DNA of 64,000 bases, from positions 1,614,501 to 1,678,500 of the forward strand of contig NC_092317.1 in the NCBI RefSeq assembly GCF_036785885.1, given 5' to 3'. Below the pieces are notes generated by a model that was not told the DNA's origin, did not search any database, and was given only the letters and a program-made list of their open reading frames with translations. Below are positions 10,801-21,020 of this stretch, piece after piece (position 1 is the first letter of the stretch; each line of letters starts with the position of its first letter). This DNA is from Coffea arabica (lineage: Eukaryota; Streptophyta; Magnoliopsida; Gentianales; Rubiaceae). Made by a program: the position numbers and the translations under genes.

Positions 10801-11960
10801 GTTTGGAGCCAAGAAAAGACAGGTTGTATTGGGCATTTTCAACCACTGGGGTCTACACAGTCAAGTCTGGATATAGCTTGGCCAAGAGCAATGTAAGGAG
10901 GGGGAGGCAAGGAGAGCAAGAGACAGGAACTAGTTGTAGGAAAGGAGGGGCTACACGAAATTGGAATTTCCTCTGGGGATTGAATATGAAGTATAAGTTG
11001 AAGCATTTTGTGTGGAAATGTCTGCAAGGCATTTTACCCGTGAATGCAGTAATTAAGGACAGGTGCTTGCAAGGGGATCATATGTGTAAAGGATGTGGGG
11101 AGAGTGTAGAAACCATAGAGCATATGTTGTTTTTCTGTAGGAATGCAACGCGTATATGGAAAGCAGCCCCGGTGAGTTGGGAAGGACTGGAGGATCACAG
11201 AAGTAAATTCTGGTCGTGGTGGGAAGAATTAGAGGGAGCTGTTAGTCAGGAGAGGGGAGTAGAACGTATTATACTGACTGTCAATGTATTGTGGCAAATA
11301 TGGAAATCTAGAAATGAGAAACAGTTCAATGGTCAGGAAAGGAATCCGTTAGTAGCAGTGAGTAAGGCAGTGGGGGAATGGAAGGAATTTCAGGATGCTC
11401 AAGCTGAGGAATTGGAGAGTCAGGGAAGTGGTAAGCATGAAGCTGAGGGATCAAAGGGGTGGAGGCTTCCTCAGGAGGGTTGGGTCAAGATAAACACAGA
11501 TGCTGCATTACAGCAGAAGGAAGGCCTGGCGGGGTGGGGAATGGTTGCAAGGGACTGGCAAGGAAAAGTTCTGAAAGCCTGGGCAATACCAAACCGTAGC
11601 TGTTCTAATCCAAAACTGGAAGAGTCAATGGCATTACGAGCAGCTATGTTGCTGGCAAAACAGCAGGGTTGGAAGAAGGTGATGTTTGAATCGGACTGCC
11701 TACAGGTGGTGGAGGAAATTAACAAGGACCAGTCGCATGAGATAGGCTCAGTAGTTTTAGATGATATTAGGGATCTTAGAACAAATTTTTATGAATGTTG
11801 TTTTACCTTTACTCGAAGAGTAAACAACTTTGTTAGCCATAGACTTGCCAAGTTGGCAATTAGCTTAGAAAAACAAACTGAATGGAAGGATATCTTCCCA
11901 GATTGGCTGCCTGCACTGGTGCAAGCAGATACTGAGGGCAGTTGCCCATCTTTCATGTAA
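7809..11960 (+). CDS. LINE ORF2 polyprotein: endonuclease, reverse transcriptase, zf-RVT, RNase H
   Basis: Replication protein of the LINE: nicks target DNA and primes reverse transcription from the nick. The chosen start is the ATG at 7809 (MKAVVWNCRG), giving 1383 residues; a GTG two codons upstream is unlikely. An apurinic-type endonuclease covers about residues 1-230, with NCRG, SETK, GDFND (137-141), TWSN, DRIL and SDH. The reverse transcriptase has KSPGPDG, YRPISLCNVLYKIIAK, KLDMSKAYDRVEW, RGLRQGDPLSPFLF and catalytic FADD (686-689). A zf-RVT region follows with HFVWKCLQGILP and a C-x2-C...H-x4-C cluster. A C-terminal RVT_3-type RNase H starts at KINTDAA (catalytic Asp near 1231), with later ESMALRAA and FESDC. 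No stop or frameshift is present. Confidence 0.95.
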   Translation: MKAVVWNCRGAESPLTVPQLREVIRLHSPSLVFLSETKKKKTYLNKVMQWTKFDKVFVVDPVGKAGGLAVMWKQELRVKKVLFSSFTIELQIEDEETRVNWWCICVYASTDVGIRREQWEVVTRRSALWGEYWAVMGDFNDITSNDEKWGGVLRAEISFQDFTSFINKNELVDIGFEGIPWTWSNHWGHGGEVKERLDRILGTRGWFERFGKAKCLHIETEASDHCMLLLDTRPGGRKWKRRFMFDRRWLLQEDIREVVGKAWGEEQRGSRLYKVKCKIKRVRLDLLSWSKGSQRNSKTLVEQLKKEIKEVKEIKPSGYRIKLAGLKRRLTEAYKREELFWSQKARVKWLKEGDRNTSFFHAVVAGRRKQNRISVLQKRSGEWCENVEESSKEIIDYFQEIFTTGNPVDFVEILQGVPQTITLDMNRRLTRPVTEQEIRQAVFSMQPNKSPGPDGMPPYFFQKFWQIVKSDIVNAVQSFFHSGHLLKSINETLISLIPKTESPISITEYRPISLCNVLYKIIAKVLTCRFKSVLNVCISESQSAFVPGRQILDNVLIAHECVHFLKNKRTGREGYMAIKLDMSKAYDRVEWMFLAKMMQRMGFCPKWIQLIMECVTSVTYSVNINGEKVGFIKPTRGLRQGDPLSPFLFLICAEGLSSLIRQANLQGLLSGMRVARGAPRLSHLFFADDSLILCKANGEEACKLRRILDIYKEASGQLINMEKSSVMFSGNVNHGQIDGVLRELQEMRRVTQSKYLGLPLVIGRSKRQVFDYIRQKTIARLKGWKEKLLSPAGKEVLLKAVIMALPTYVMSACLLPKALCKEICTEMARYWWGQKGDENRIHWLSWGKLTEVKAVGGLGFRELHEFNLALLAKQLWRILTRPNLLMSKIMRARYFKGRSIWRTKCAGADSWCWKSLMQARDLLEEGLRKQVGDGKSIYIWKDRWLPDTEDGKVKTRKGEGVEVQRVCELIKDGEWDRELIKQVFDQDEGRKIVGIPLSLEPRKDRLYWAFSTTGVYTVKSGYSLAKSNVRRGRQGEQETGTSCRKGGATRNWNFLWGLNMKYKLKHFVWKCLQGILPVNAVIKDRCLQGDHMCKGCGESVETIEHMLFFCRNATRIWKAAPVSWEGLEDHRSKFWSWWEELEGAVSQERGVERIILTVNVLWQIWKSRNEKQFNGQERNPLVAVSKAVGEWKEFQDAQAEELESQGSGKHEAEGSKGWRLPQEGWVKINTDAALQQKEGLAGWGMVARDWQGKVLKAWAIPNRSCSNPKLEESMALRAAMLLAKQQGWKKVMFESDCLQVVEEINKDQSHEIGSVVLDDIRDLRTNFYECCFTFTRRVNNFVSHRLAKLAISLEKQTEWKDIFPDWLPALVQADTEGSCPSFM

Positions 11961-12016
11961 GTTTACGTTCAGTAATAGAATGTTACCGACCTTTTGACAA
12001 AAAAAAAAAAAAAAAA

Positions 12017-12222
12017 CGGGACTAGTTATTGAAATTTTTTATTCTATTTAGCTTAATCAATCTTAATATAATCCGGGGAGAATTGGGTTGGAGATAAAAA
12101 GGAGGATAGTAAGTAAGAGGCCACTTACAAAAGATTAAATCTTAATCTAATCCAACAGGACTGTACAGAGCACGTTACAAAAATTCTAAAAAATAGCAAT
12201 CTAAACGGGACTAGTTATTAGC
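12017..12222 (+). repeat. Right LINE target-site duplication and second copy of the target repeat
   Basis: 12017-12030 (ACGGGACTAGTTAT) is the right-hand duplication after the LINE poly(A). At about 12177-12222 the string ACAAAAAT..AAAAAATAGCAAT..GGGACTAGTTAT recurs, matching 5746-5791 with only a few differences. The 146 bp between are AT-rich and unrecognised. The duplicated segment may be the flank of an older insertion. Confidence 0.75.
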
Positions 12223-12889
12223 TACATTCCATTTCTACAATAATGATTCTGAGTTAGTAGATGGTAATAAATAAGTAAATAACTGCATTGCCATCATTCA
12301 CGTGTAGACATCAAATATTTCTCGATAATCGTCATAGGGATGGTACCAAAACTTATATTGATCCCGACTCTTTGATTATAACTCAGCTATATGAATATAA
12401 AAGTAGTAGTATCAAGGAAGGGATTTAATTACTTCCTTGGGTTACAGGTGAGAGTTCAAATTTCACCTGCAACAAAAAAAAATAAATTTAGGAGTGGTAC
12501 TATAGCATCTCCTTAATTTAGTCAGGTCTATATATCTCCTAACCTCTAATACACAAAACCTCCTTAGACTCCCCTCCCTTGTAGATTGGAATAGAATATG
12601 TTTTATAGTTGTTATCTTTGCAAAAATATATATATATATATATATATATAAACTTTCTTCGTAAGTGCAACTAAATTAGAAAAAAGATTTGAATTATCAG
12701 TCCTCGTTCTTTATTTAGTAGATGCATGCATTGATGTTTTGCCACATGTATGAAAGAGCGAAGAAATCTGTCATATATATAATTGGAAAATCCTATACTA
12801 AGCAAGAACTTGAGTAATAGAAACAAATAAATGAATAATCCACCTACTTAATTTTAATTTTATGAATTTTCATGTTTGTATTTATAGGT
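12223..12889. other. Intergenic, no gene recognised
   Basis: AT-rich DNA with a TA microsatellite at about 12626-12651. A short segment with a B-box-like string (AGAGTTCAAATTTCACC, near 12451) followed by an A run at 12472-12480 could be a SINE scrap, but no duplication is visible. Confidence 0.4.
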
Positions 12890-12907
12890 TAGAAAACGTC
12901 GTAATTT

Positions 12908-13085
12908 TTTTTTTTTTCAGTTGGAAGGTGTCCGGGTCTCACCCCGACTAATCCTACCAATCCCGAGGAGAGCGGACCCCACCGATCCTCAGGAAAATAC
13001 CCCAGGCAGCCCAAGTGCGGAATCGAAATCAGAACCGGCGCCTTAATGAAGAACACGAAGTCCGCCCGAGCTGCCTGTGGGGGGC
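12908..13085 (-). mobile_element. tRNA-derived SINE, minus orientation
   Basis: A GC-rich body of about 160 bp in AT-rich surroundings, preceded on the plus strand by a T run, which is the poly(A) tail of an element lying on the minus strand. On that strand it reads from CAGGCAGCTCGGGCGGACTT through a B-box-like TTTCGATTCCGC to GGTGAGACCCGGACACC, then the A tail. Perfect 18-bp duplications (TAGAAAACGTCGTAATTT) flank it at 12890-12907 and 13086-13103. Length, pol III box and duplications together define a SINE. It does not obviously belong to the other SINE family in the window. Confidence 0.85.
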
Positions 13086-13103
13086 TAGAAAACGTCGTAA
13101 TTT

Positions 13104-13559
13104 AAAGTTGATTTTTATAGGTGGACTGTATATAATTTACCTTGGAACAATGAAGGAGGAGGCCATCAAGATGATTTAATAATGGTTCTACTTTCCTTGT
13201 TGGGCCCGTTGTAACATGTTAAAGTCAAAGCCACAATACCGTGATAGAAAGACAGGCAGGAATCTTAATTTATTTTATAATTTCAGTGGCTGATAATCGA
13301 TCTTAAATCTAGTTCTTTTCTTCTTTTTTTAAAAAAAAAGAAAAAAGAGAAAGAAAATTTTGGGGCTCCTGTCAAATTGATGAGATGTTTCCTATATTAG
13401 CTGTAAACTGTCTCCCTCTGTCTGGACTTTGGGCCAATGTGCACTTTTGTGATCCAGGTTTGCAGCCGCTAAAGCAAAAATTGTGTATGTGGATCCAACT
13501 GTGTTTGCACTTTTAAACCCACCAATCAAATCGCATTGCTACCATGAATCATCACAACC

Positions 13560-13591
<32 letters not shown>

Positions 13592-13798
13592 CTGCGCAGT
13601 AAAAGGAAGTAAAACTTTGACGATTACATGTTTGATCTGTCAAATATGGGTATCCTATGGCAAAAATGAGTTTGGATTAATTCTCACATGCACATGAATT
13701 AGCAGTCAGTTTATAATTTGTAAGCATTTTTAGGATAGACGAAATCCAAATTACACAGTCGAAAATTGCCGGTTGAGTTGGTCCAACCAAGAAAGAAA
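13104..13798. other. Intergenic, no gene recognised
   Basis: AT-rich sequence with homopolymer blocks, notably a T run directly followed by an A run at about 13563-13591. No coding potential seen. Confidence 0.4.
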
Positions 13799-13970
13799 TG
13801 AGTTTGTTTGGATAGAGAGAATTTGGAAAAAAAAATTCTGCCTCACAAATCTCAATCACTTTTTTATCTTCCCAATCACTTTTTTATCTCATACACATCA
13901 CATCACAAAAAGTGCTACAGTAAATATCTCAAATAAATCATCCAAATAAACTCTTATTCAAACAAACTCA
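13799..13970. mobile_element. MITE, CACATACATCACA-core family, copy A
   Basis: A 172-bp element with inverted ends TGAGTTTGTTTGGATA and TATTCAAACAAACTCA, one mismatch over 16 bp. Inside is the family core TCATACACATCACATCACA followed by AAAAAGTGCTACAGTAA and a CAAATAA motif. No open frame. Target duplication not identified. Confidence 0.75.
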
Positions 13971-14069
13971 TACTCTTTTTAAGTTTTCCAAAAGGGGAGA
14001 GATGGCTGTGAAAATAATAAATAGCCAGAATTGAACTCATGATTCGTAAGTTGCAACGCGTCAGCATTC

Positions 14070-14239
14070 AAGTGTGTTTGGATTGTAAGTTATTTGCCCA
14101 AATATATTTGCTTACACCACCATTACAATTTCCAATACACCTTTTTATCTTCCCAATTACCTTTTTATCTCACATACATCATATCACAAAAAGTGCTACA
14201 GTAAAAATATCTCAAATAACTTACAATCCAAACACACTT
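14070..14239. mobile_element. MITE, CACATACATCACA-core family, copy B (best preserved)
   Basis: A 170-bp element with perfect 27-bp terminal inverted repeats beginning AAGTGTGTTTGGATTGTAAG and ending in the exact complement. The interior carries the core CTCACATACATCATATCACA, AAAAAGTGCTACAGTAA and CTCAAATAA, plus a doubled CTTTTTATCTTCCCAATTAC-type unit shared with copy A. It lies about 100 bp from copy A. The perfect ends make it the best reference copy in the window. Confidence 0.85.
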
Positions 14240-15702
14240 AAATTTATTTCGCCACAGCCGTAACCTATCTTAATCGGTCGTGTCCTCACAACTTGAAGAA
14301 GACCAGATTCAGTTTTCAATCTAGCATTATTTCTGCCAACATCGTGGTTGACGCTTTAAAGGTTAGAAGTTTTGGGCTCAATTGTCATTGAAAATGTTTT
14401 ATAGCAAAAAAGTTGATACTGCTTGAAGTTTATTTTGTTCATCAACTTGATTTGTCGAAATTTTTTACTTACTTTTCTTTAAAATCGCTTCGTTTCGAGT
14501 GTTAAATGAGATCAAGGGGTGGGGGGTTGGAATTATGGTAATTTTACTTCAAATTTTTATCATTTATTTTCTGTTTTTTCAACGAAGGTGATTAGGAGTG
14601 ATTCAAGAGAATTAGATTATCTCACCAACTACTTCTTTTATCGAGGAAGTGCAATAAACAGATGTGGGCTGGAAGTGGACTAGAATTGATGATCACCACA
14701 ATTTATGGGATCTAAAAATAAGAAATTCTTTTTTTAATCAATTATCAACTGCTACATTACTTTTATTCTAGTCTACCTGAAAGAGGATCCAACTAAATAG
14801 GAGAACTAAATAGAGTGATTTTCATCTCTAAATAACAGTGATGTAGTGCTGCACATGCTTTAATTTTTACTGCACCTTGCAGAGGTTAAAATCCCTTGTT
14901 TGCAGTTTGGCTTGCATTTTATGCTTTTATCAACACCTAAGAAATTCACTAGACCATTGAGATGAGAATGGCAAATCAGCATGGAAGAATGCAGAATAGA
15001 ATAGGATGACACCTTGGCTACACAAGTGGGACCAAAAGACAACAAAGACAATTTTTCATAGCCACGTCGACAGTGACTAGGATGAACCAAAATGAAGCCT
15101 CAAGCCTCAAGCCTCAAGTCCTAAATATAAGGAAAATTCATAACCAAAAATAACAGAAGATACTCCAATATATCCTAATGGCCAGAAGTTTCATTTTTTG
15201 GTGGATGGATTTGCCAGCGCATGGATAGCTAAGTGGATTTAGTGGGCCCCTTCTTTAATCCAAGACGACTGCTGCTTCTCTTTAAAACGTGGGTCAAATC
15301 AGACGGTTATAATGGGCCTACTAGGCCCTGCCTTCTTCTCGCTACTTGGATCACTAGTCACCACTCGCTAGAACTAGATGCGTGAAAAATGAAAATGTTG
15401 AAGAAATTAGCATATAATAATATCGACCCTTCTAGTTCTAGGGCCAACGTTAAAAGGCACTTTCCCTCCCAAGATCCTCAAGTGTGGTGTGGGTATTAGC
15501 AATGATGAGGATCGAAGTCGTACGGTACGTCAAAAGGATAGCTTTTTTTTTTTGAGTTTTTTTTTTTTTGCACTTCTCTTTGCAAATAGATTATTCTAAT
15601 TTTCCTTATTCGGAATAAATTAATCCAATTTTAGATGGCAATTAAGGCAATTAGGATTGGATGTGAAATCTAGTGGATATGATCTTAACGGCTTTGATTT
15701 TA
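14240..15702. other. Intergenic, no gene recognised
   Basis: Unrecognised AT-rich DNA. A small tandem array of GCCTCAA (three units) lies at about 15097-15117. A minus-strand open frame at 14860-15090 shows no family signature and is not called. Confidence 0.4.
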
Positions 15703-15941
15703 GGGCTTGTCTAATGAGTGCCCAACTCTCGTTAAAATATAATTTATGTGTCATATTTTATAAATATAAGATTAATTAGAGAAAGTAAATAAATACAAAA
15801 GATGGTAGGTAGGATTAAATAGAAAAAGTATATAAATGTAAATGAAGGTAATAGTAATTATTTTATATATATATGGTAAGTTGAGTGAATTTTATGTGTA
15901 TTAACGAATGTTCAATGAACATCTATTTGTTAGAAAAATCC
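15703..15941. mobile_element. Possible MITE with GGGCTTGTCTAATGAGTGCC-type end
   Basis: About 239 bp starting GGGCTTGTCTAATGAGTGCC with CGTTAA shortly inside, and ending with TTAACGAATGTTCAATGAAC then TTTGTTAGAAAAATCC. The ends are imperfect inverted repeats in the order GG..TCTAA..CGTTAA. The interior is AT-rich and non-coding. A diverged relative may lie at 38592-38800. Confidence 0.45.
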
Positions 15942-17054
15942 TCAACGGAATATTATCGTTGCAGAAAAAAATAATAATTATGCCATTAACATGTAATACT
16001 ATGGATCATATTATTAATCAATTAAGTCTTTACGCTGATTTTTTACTATACAATATATAATGCCTAAGGAATTGCAATTGGTGTATAGACTTTTTGTCAT
16101 CTTTTGAACATTCAATTTTACCGTTACAAAAATTAATTTTTATCCTATTCACTTAATCAAATTTTGCCAATATAACTACTTATAACCACCCTAAATTCTA
16201 TCGTGAAAATTTATATAAATATTGTATGTAAGAAACAAAATTTATACAAAATTGATTCACTACACACATTGGATGTGGTCTTGACACTAGTACCGTTTAA
16301 TGTGGCATGGAGCTTCAAGTAGACGCTTTCCCCTGGTACATTTAGCAACTAAAATTAACAAACACTCAGAATTCTTTGAAATACTTCTTCTGTTCTTTGA
16401 AATTTAACGAGATTATGTTTAGGCCCTTATAGCTTGCTTTTTTGTTCAGCGATGTGATTCAGTAAACCACTGGAAAATCTTTTTCCGGACGGACCTTGAA
16501 TACTACTGTTGGTATTCTTGCACAAAAGAAATGGAGGGTCACATCTTGAAGGCTGGCTCTGCCGGTCCGGTCCGATCGGAGAAGGTGCTTGTCATGAAGT
16601 GATCATTAGGCCAATTATAAATCTAAACTATGATTTATGATCATTTAACAGACAATTTGTTTGATTAAAACCTAATTTAGGTTTGGACGGTCAGCAGTTA
16701 GCAAGATAGGTTTATAATATTAATGTTTTTAATTTGTTTATACGTGATATCATGGGAACAGAATACCATTTAGAATTGGTGGCCTCGGGCCAAAGCAAAG
16801 GCCACGAAAATATTAATTAAATAGTTCCAACCTCAGCGCCAGGCAGAGAGGCTCATTAATCAAATCTGGTGCGTCATCCTCGTAGACGGCCGACTTTGAC
16901 TCTTTCATCCCAAACACATGAAACTGCTGCCATGTTCATTTTGGCTTTGTCTCCCACTCCACCCGGATATGACTCACCTCCATCTGTAATCCAATCTCCA
17001 ATCCCCGCCCCCACCCACCTCCTCTCCGAAAAAACCCCCAACAAAAAAAAATTT
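15942..17054. other. Intergenic, no gene recognised
   Basis: AT-rich sequence, somewhat more GC near 16540-16590 and 16860-17040. No gene, RNA or transposon boundary can be supported. Confidence 0.4.
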
Positions 17055-17150
17055 GGATGGTGGATTATATATATATATATATATTTATTTACATTATCAA
17101 TATATTTTTAAGTATATTTTTTATTTCACATACATCACAGCAATACTCAA
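17055..17150. mobile_element. MITE, CACATACATCACA-core family, partial copy C
   Basis: Contains TTTGGATGGTGGATTATA, a TA microsatellite, TTTAAGTATATTTTTTATTT and the core TTTCACATACATCACAGC. The right inverted end is absent, so this is a truncated copy, closest to copy F at 26225-26360. Confidence 0.5.
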
Positions 17151-17260
17151 TCTTGTTTTGGTGACTTATTTATTGTGAGTTTGATTGACAAATAAGTAGT
17201 GCCAGCCTCGATAACTTTTCTGTAATTGAGGATGGAAAAAGAATTATTAGCTCGATCTTG

Positions 17261-17314
17261 TAGAGATAATTATTAGGAGGTCATAAATCTTTCACCTCCT
17301 AATAATTATCTCTA
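17261..17314. repeat. Perfect 21-bp inverted repeat with a 12-nt loop
   Basis: The arm TAGAGATAATTATTAGGAGGT (17261-17281) is matched exactly by its complement at 17294-17314, separated by 12 bases. Transcribed RNA would fold into a perfect hairpin. It is not an end of any recognised transposon nearby. Confidence 0.9.
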
Positions 17315-17550
17315 ACTTATCCATAAAGCAAAACTAGCTCTCTCCATCCACAGAGCAAGTGATCCTGAAATAGTTTTCCTTTTGCAACTTGCGCGACAAA
17401 TGAGAGGCCTTGAGATACTATAATAGGGAGGAGAATTGTGGTTATTTGTAATGTGACAGGTGCATACACCATACATTTAATCTAAAGTAATATTGAAGTA
17501 TGATCCACAGTGTTTTTTAGTCAAATCTCGATATTCAAATGCCACTGGTC

Positions 17551-17713
17551 GTGTGTTTGGATAGCTCAATTTTATCAAATAATATTTAGTTTACGTCATA
17601 AACACATTTCTCGATCCATCTTTTTTTATTTTTAATTACATTTTTATCTTACATACATCACATTACAAAAAGTGTTATAATAATTATTTCAAATAATATT
17701 CTGTCCAGACAAA
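17551..17713. mobile_element. MITE, CACATACATCACA-core family, copy D
   Basis: Starts GTGTGTTTGGATAGCTCAAT, carries CTTACATACATCACATTACA, AAAAAGTGTTATAATAATTA and TTTCAAATAATATTCTGTCC, and ends near CCAGACAAA. The right end is degraded compared with copy B. Confidence 0.65.
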
Positions 17714-17857
17714 AAAGTGCTACTGTTGTTTAGCTTATTAATGAACATTGCTGGCTAGATCAAGCAATGTAAACAGCTCTTTGCACGTTTCGGAAAACCA
17801 AGATATAAAGTTGCCTCCTTTAATGACACTACTATTAGCTTTGTTAAGATCTTGATC

Positions 17858-18015
17858 TTTTGGGCATTTGGAGACAATAGTGCAAAAGTTTGTTTACTTG
17901 CATCATCAACATGTTTTTTGAACCGTTTTTTTCTTTCATATACGTCACACCAAAAAAGTGTTACATATTATTTTTTCAAAAAATTATTTCATATAATCTA
18001 CTATCCAAACACACG
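17858..18015. mobile_element. MITE, CACATACATCACA-core family, copy E
   Basis: Right end TCTACTATCCAAACACAC is well kept; the left end (CATTTGGAGACAATAG) is diverged. The core is CATATACGTCACACCAAAAA then AGTGTTACATATTA. Non-coding; the two overlapping short open frames here are not genes. Confidence 0.6.
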
Positions 18016-20814
18016 ACTGAAATTATTGTGCTTCATGTTAGGCAAAACCATGTGGATTTTTTGTGCCCATGATTAGAGAGTAATTGAAGTGCCAGGACAT
18101 CATCAACCGGCAAAGCCTTCCATTCTGCTCAGCAATCCTTGGGTTACAGGTTACTCACTCATACTTCCACAATGCATTTGTCGCAGGACCAATTAATTAC
18201 TGTAGGATAGGAGCAGGAGATGGGATTCATTTTCAACAGCCTGTATCCATTCCAGTATCCGTTTCAAAGTTTCGTTCCGTCTTTCTTAAGACTGTGCCGT
18301 CTAATGTTGGCTATTAAATGCATTGCTGGTCATCATCTCTCTTGCTACACATTACCTAATCTTCTCCCAGTTTGGTTAAATGGGACCGGGCCAATCCCAC
18401 CTTTTTTTATCCCTCTGGTCAAGGTAACAAATTGGGCCTCTCTGCTCTGGGACCATTGGCTCAACCACCAAAAACCCACCTGCATTTTAATTTATCTGCA
18501 TTTTCCTCGTAGCCAACTTGAAATATTTGCAAGAGAGATAGATGGTCAACTAGCTGGTGAAGACATCTGAAATGAAAAGTTCCTAATATCACAGATCATC
18601 TGCTTTTGATTTTCATGATAGGTGTTAACAAACTCCTGGAGCACATGCACCGCTTGACTCAATTGACGCCCGGAGAGTGATTAATCACGTACCCAGAAGC
18701 AAAAGTCGAATACCTTCAAGCTGTACCATTTGCTGACCAGAAAAGAAGAAACTCTTACATAACAATAAAGAGTAACAAGACATTCTTCCCCTGAAAATTT
18801 TCTTGCTATAAAATGTAACTCCCCAGTGTTTTTTGTGTCCTGGATCGCCATTCAACATGGCCTTCTTGGCATGCTTAAAACAGTTAGCGACAAAAATGTG
18901 GATGGGAGGATAGACGAGCTTCAACAGATAGGGTATTATCCGCCGGCCGATGGCAGGGAAGGAAGAGGGTCCAACCAATGCACTTTACGCCATTTTGGAC
19001 CACTAAGGCCTAGTGATGCAAAAGTACAATTAGCAACTTCCCACCACGAAGAAGGCTTTTAAACTAGTAGTAATTAGCATTCTGTCATTATCAGTATCAT
19101 TAAACACGGATATCATTGAGCCTTGTGTCTGATAATTACGTGCTGAAAGCTAGCTGGAGAGGTCATTTGAGCTAATAGATTGAACAAACATTTTGGTTCT
19201 GAAATTTCGGTTGAAGAGATCAGGATAACACATCAGCCATCTGATTCTTATTCATCTCCTGTATTGTAGGTTACACAGCAATCATGTTTTTTGTCATTAG
19301 CTGGTGATCATCTTCTTGGCCTTCATGAATATTATTGATCAGCAATTATTTCCATGAAATTGTTGCGTACAGGGAAATGGATCTTATCATCCTAGTCATA
19401 AATGAAAGGCCCTTCTTTTTTTCTTTTCTTGGCTTTTCCTTAATGTTTATCTGATGCACAATTGGGATAGGAGATAGGTTGTTGAGTGATTCCTATCTCA
19501 TTTTCGTGTTGGATAAGCCTACCTAAGAATTTTGAGTTGGAAATGAGGAAAGAACATGTGGAAAGTGTTCTATCAAAGATTTCTTAAGAACACAAGTAGA
19601 GACATTTTTTGTTTAACGAAGTTGAGGCTGTTTACAATAGTTTGATCTTATGAACCGAAAAAAGGCTTAGTAAAAAAAATTGAAGAAAATGAAAACAAAA
19701 AAGGAGAAAAGAAAAGGTATTCCACTCATTAAAAACAAAAAAAATGATAATGTCCCTAAATTTTTGTAGCGTGCAATGCATGCGAACTATCTTCTACCTC
19801 CTTCGCCCACCAGCCTTGTTCCGGGACGGGTTTGACACATATCTTTCTGGGACGGGTCCTCTAATGAAGGTCCACTTCATCCCCAAGAGGATGGTGGACT
19901 GGAGAAATTGTGTGCAATTTTGTTTAAGCTGCCTGAGAAATTTTGCCTTATCTTAGGAGGGATGCCAAGGGGTGCTTGCGCTGCCTAATGCGAACCACAC
20001 AATCCGTTGAGAATCTTCGTGGACGGTATAATGTGAAAAGCCTTTCCCTGCGTATTTCTATTTTCGAGTCTTCATTAGGTTTCAACATCAATCTCCGTCG
20101 AACCCATAGCTATATTTCATGTCATCTTCACATATAATAATAGAGTTACTAGAGATTAAGCACAGGCTATTGTCTTTGGTCCATTCTAAATTTGAATTGG
20201 CGGCGTCAAAGCCCACTTACTTTTCATAGTTTGGGCTGCACATACTTAACCCGGACTTCTCAGATACAATCTACATCTGGTACGATACTTAGACTGGTCC
20301 AAGCCTACGACCCGATAGACGAAGAGTCCAACAGGAAAGGCCTAAAGAATGCAGTTATGACAATTGGCCATTTACAGATAACTCTTGAAACATTCCCTCA
20401 AATACGTTTCCATACATTTGATCTTTATACCACCATTAACAACCAGTGCATGGGTTTCCGGCAGAGTTGTCCATTTGTCTCCGGACATTCAATACATTTT
20501 TCTTCCAAAAGGAAAGAAGAAAGTAACCCAAACTTTTCTTCATGCATCTTACCCGCCAGAAGCGTTCACAAAGTCCTTCAATGCCCTTCCCCTGCAAATA
20601 TGAAGCAAAGGAACAATGGCACGTTTCGTGTTGAATTTCTGATATTACCCAGTCGAGGGCGGAATTTGATCTAACACTATGGTAGATCCATTGATTAATT
20701 TCTTACAGACTCAATACTGTTAGTAAAGTAGTAAGTACTACTACTTTGGGTGATGATAAGTGTTCCACTATTTGTGCATGTACGAACACGGAATAGGATT
20801 CCTAAGGACCGCCA
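18016..20814. other. Intergenic, no gene recognised
   Basis: Several open frames occur, the longest at 20192-20674, but none shows a family motif, a plausible intron structure or agreement between frames. I see no transposon boundaries. If something is hidden here it is degraded. Confidence 0.35.
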
Positions 20815-21020
20815 ACGCTGAGCTTTTGATCCGTCGGTCATCACTACGACTTTAAAGTTTCGATCGTGCACGAGAGGTCAAATGTTCGAATCTTGCTTTC
20901 TACCGATCACTATTTGTGGCTTTCTCCTCCCTTAGATTAGAATAAAACTTACTATTTGTGATTTTCTCTTCCCTTATATTAGAATAAAGTAAATTATATA
21001 AATGTTATCGTTGTTAAAAA
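20815..21020 (+). mobile_element. tRNA-derived SINE, plus orientation (same family as 53273-53523)
   Basis: Carries a B-box-like string (GGTCAAATGTTCGAATCTTG) and a 3' part with two TTAGAATAAA units ending AAATTATATAAATGTTATCG then an A run. The 3' end matches the end of the minus-strand element at 53273-53523 (ACTAAAGTAGATTATACAAA, ATGTTATCCTT). Left boundary and duplication are uncertain; GAGCT near 20819 and 21013 is too short to rely on. Confidence 0.6.

Larger units (their letters stand above)
5792..12016 (+). mobile_element. L1-type LINE (non-LTR retrotransposon), near full length
   Basis: A 6.2-kb element with, in order: a 5' UTR (5792-6312) with pyrimidine-rich stretches; ORF1 with a DUF4283-like region and CCHC zinc knuckle; ORF2 with endonuclease, reverse transcriptase, zf-RVT and RNase H; a short 3' UTR; and a poly(A) tail of about 17 A at 12000-12016. 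Perfect target-site duplications of at least 14 bp flank it. ORF2 is uninterrupted. ORF1 is shortened by apparent frameshifts in G runs near its end. Domain order and the C-terminal RNase H place it in the plant L1 group. The uneroded duplication and open ORF2 indicate recent insertion. Confidence 0.95.

Noticed and set aside
18220-19062. Three short open frames in the intergenic region before RH20
   Set aside because: Under 120 codons, no motifs, no splice partners and no conservation signal visible.
20192-20674. 160-codon open frame upstream of RH20
   Set aside because: No recognisable motif, domain or intron structure; residue order looks random and a second frame is also open.
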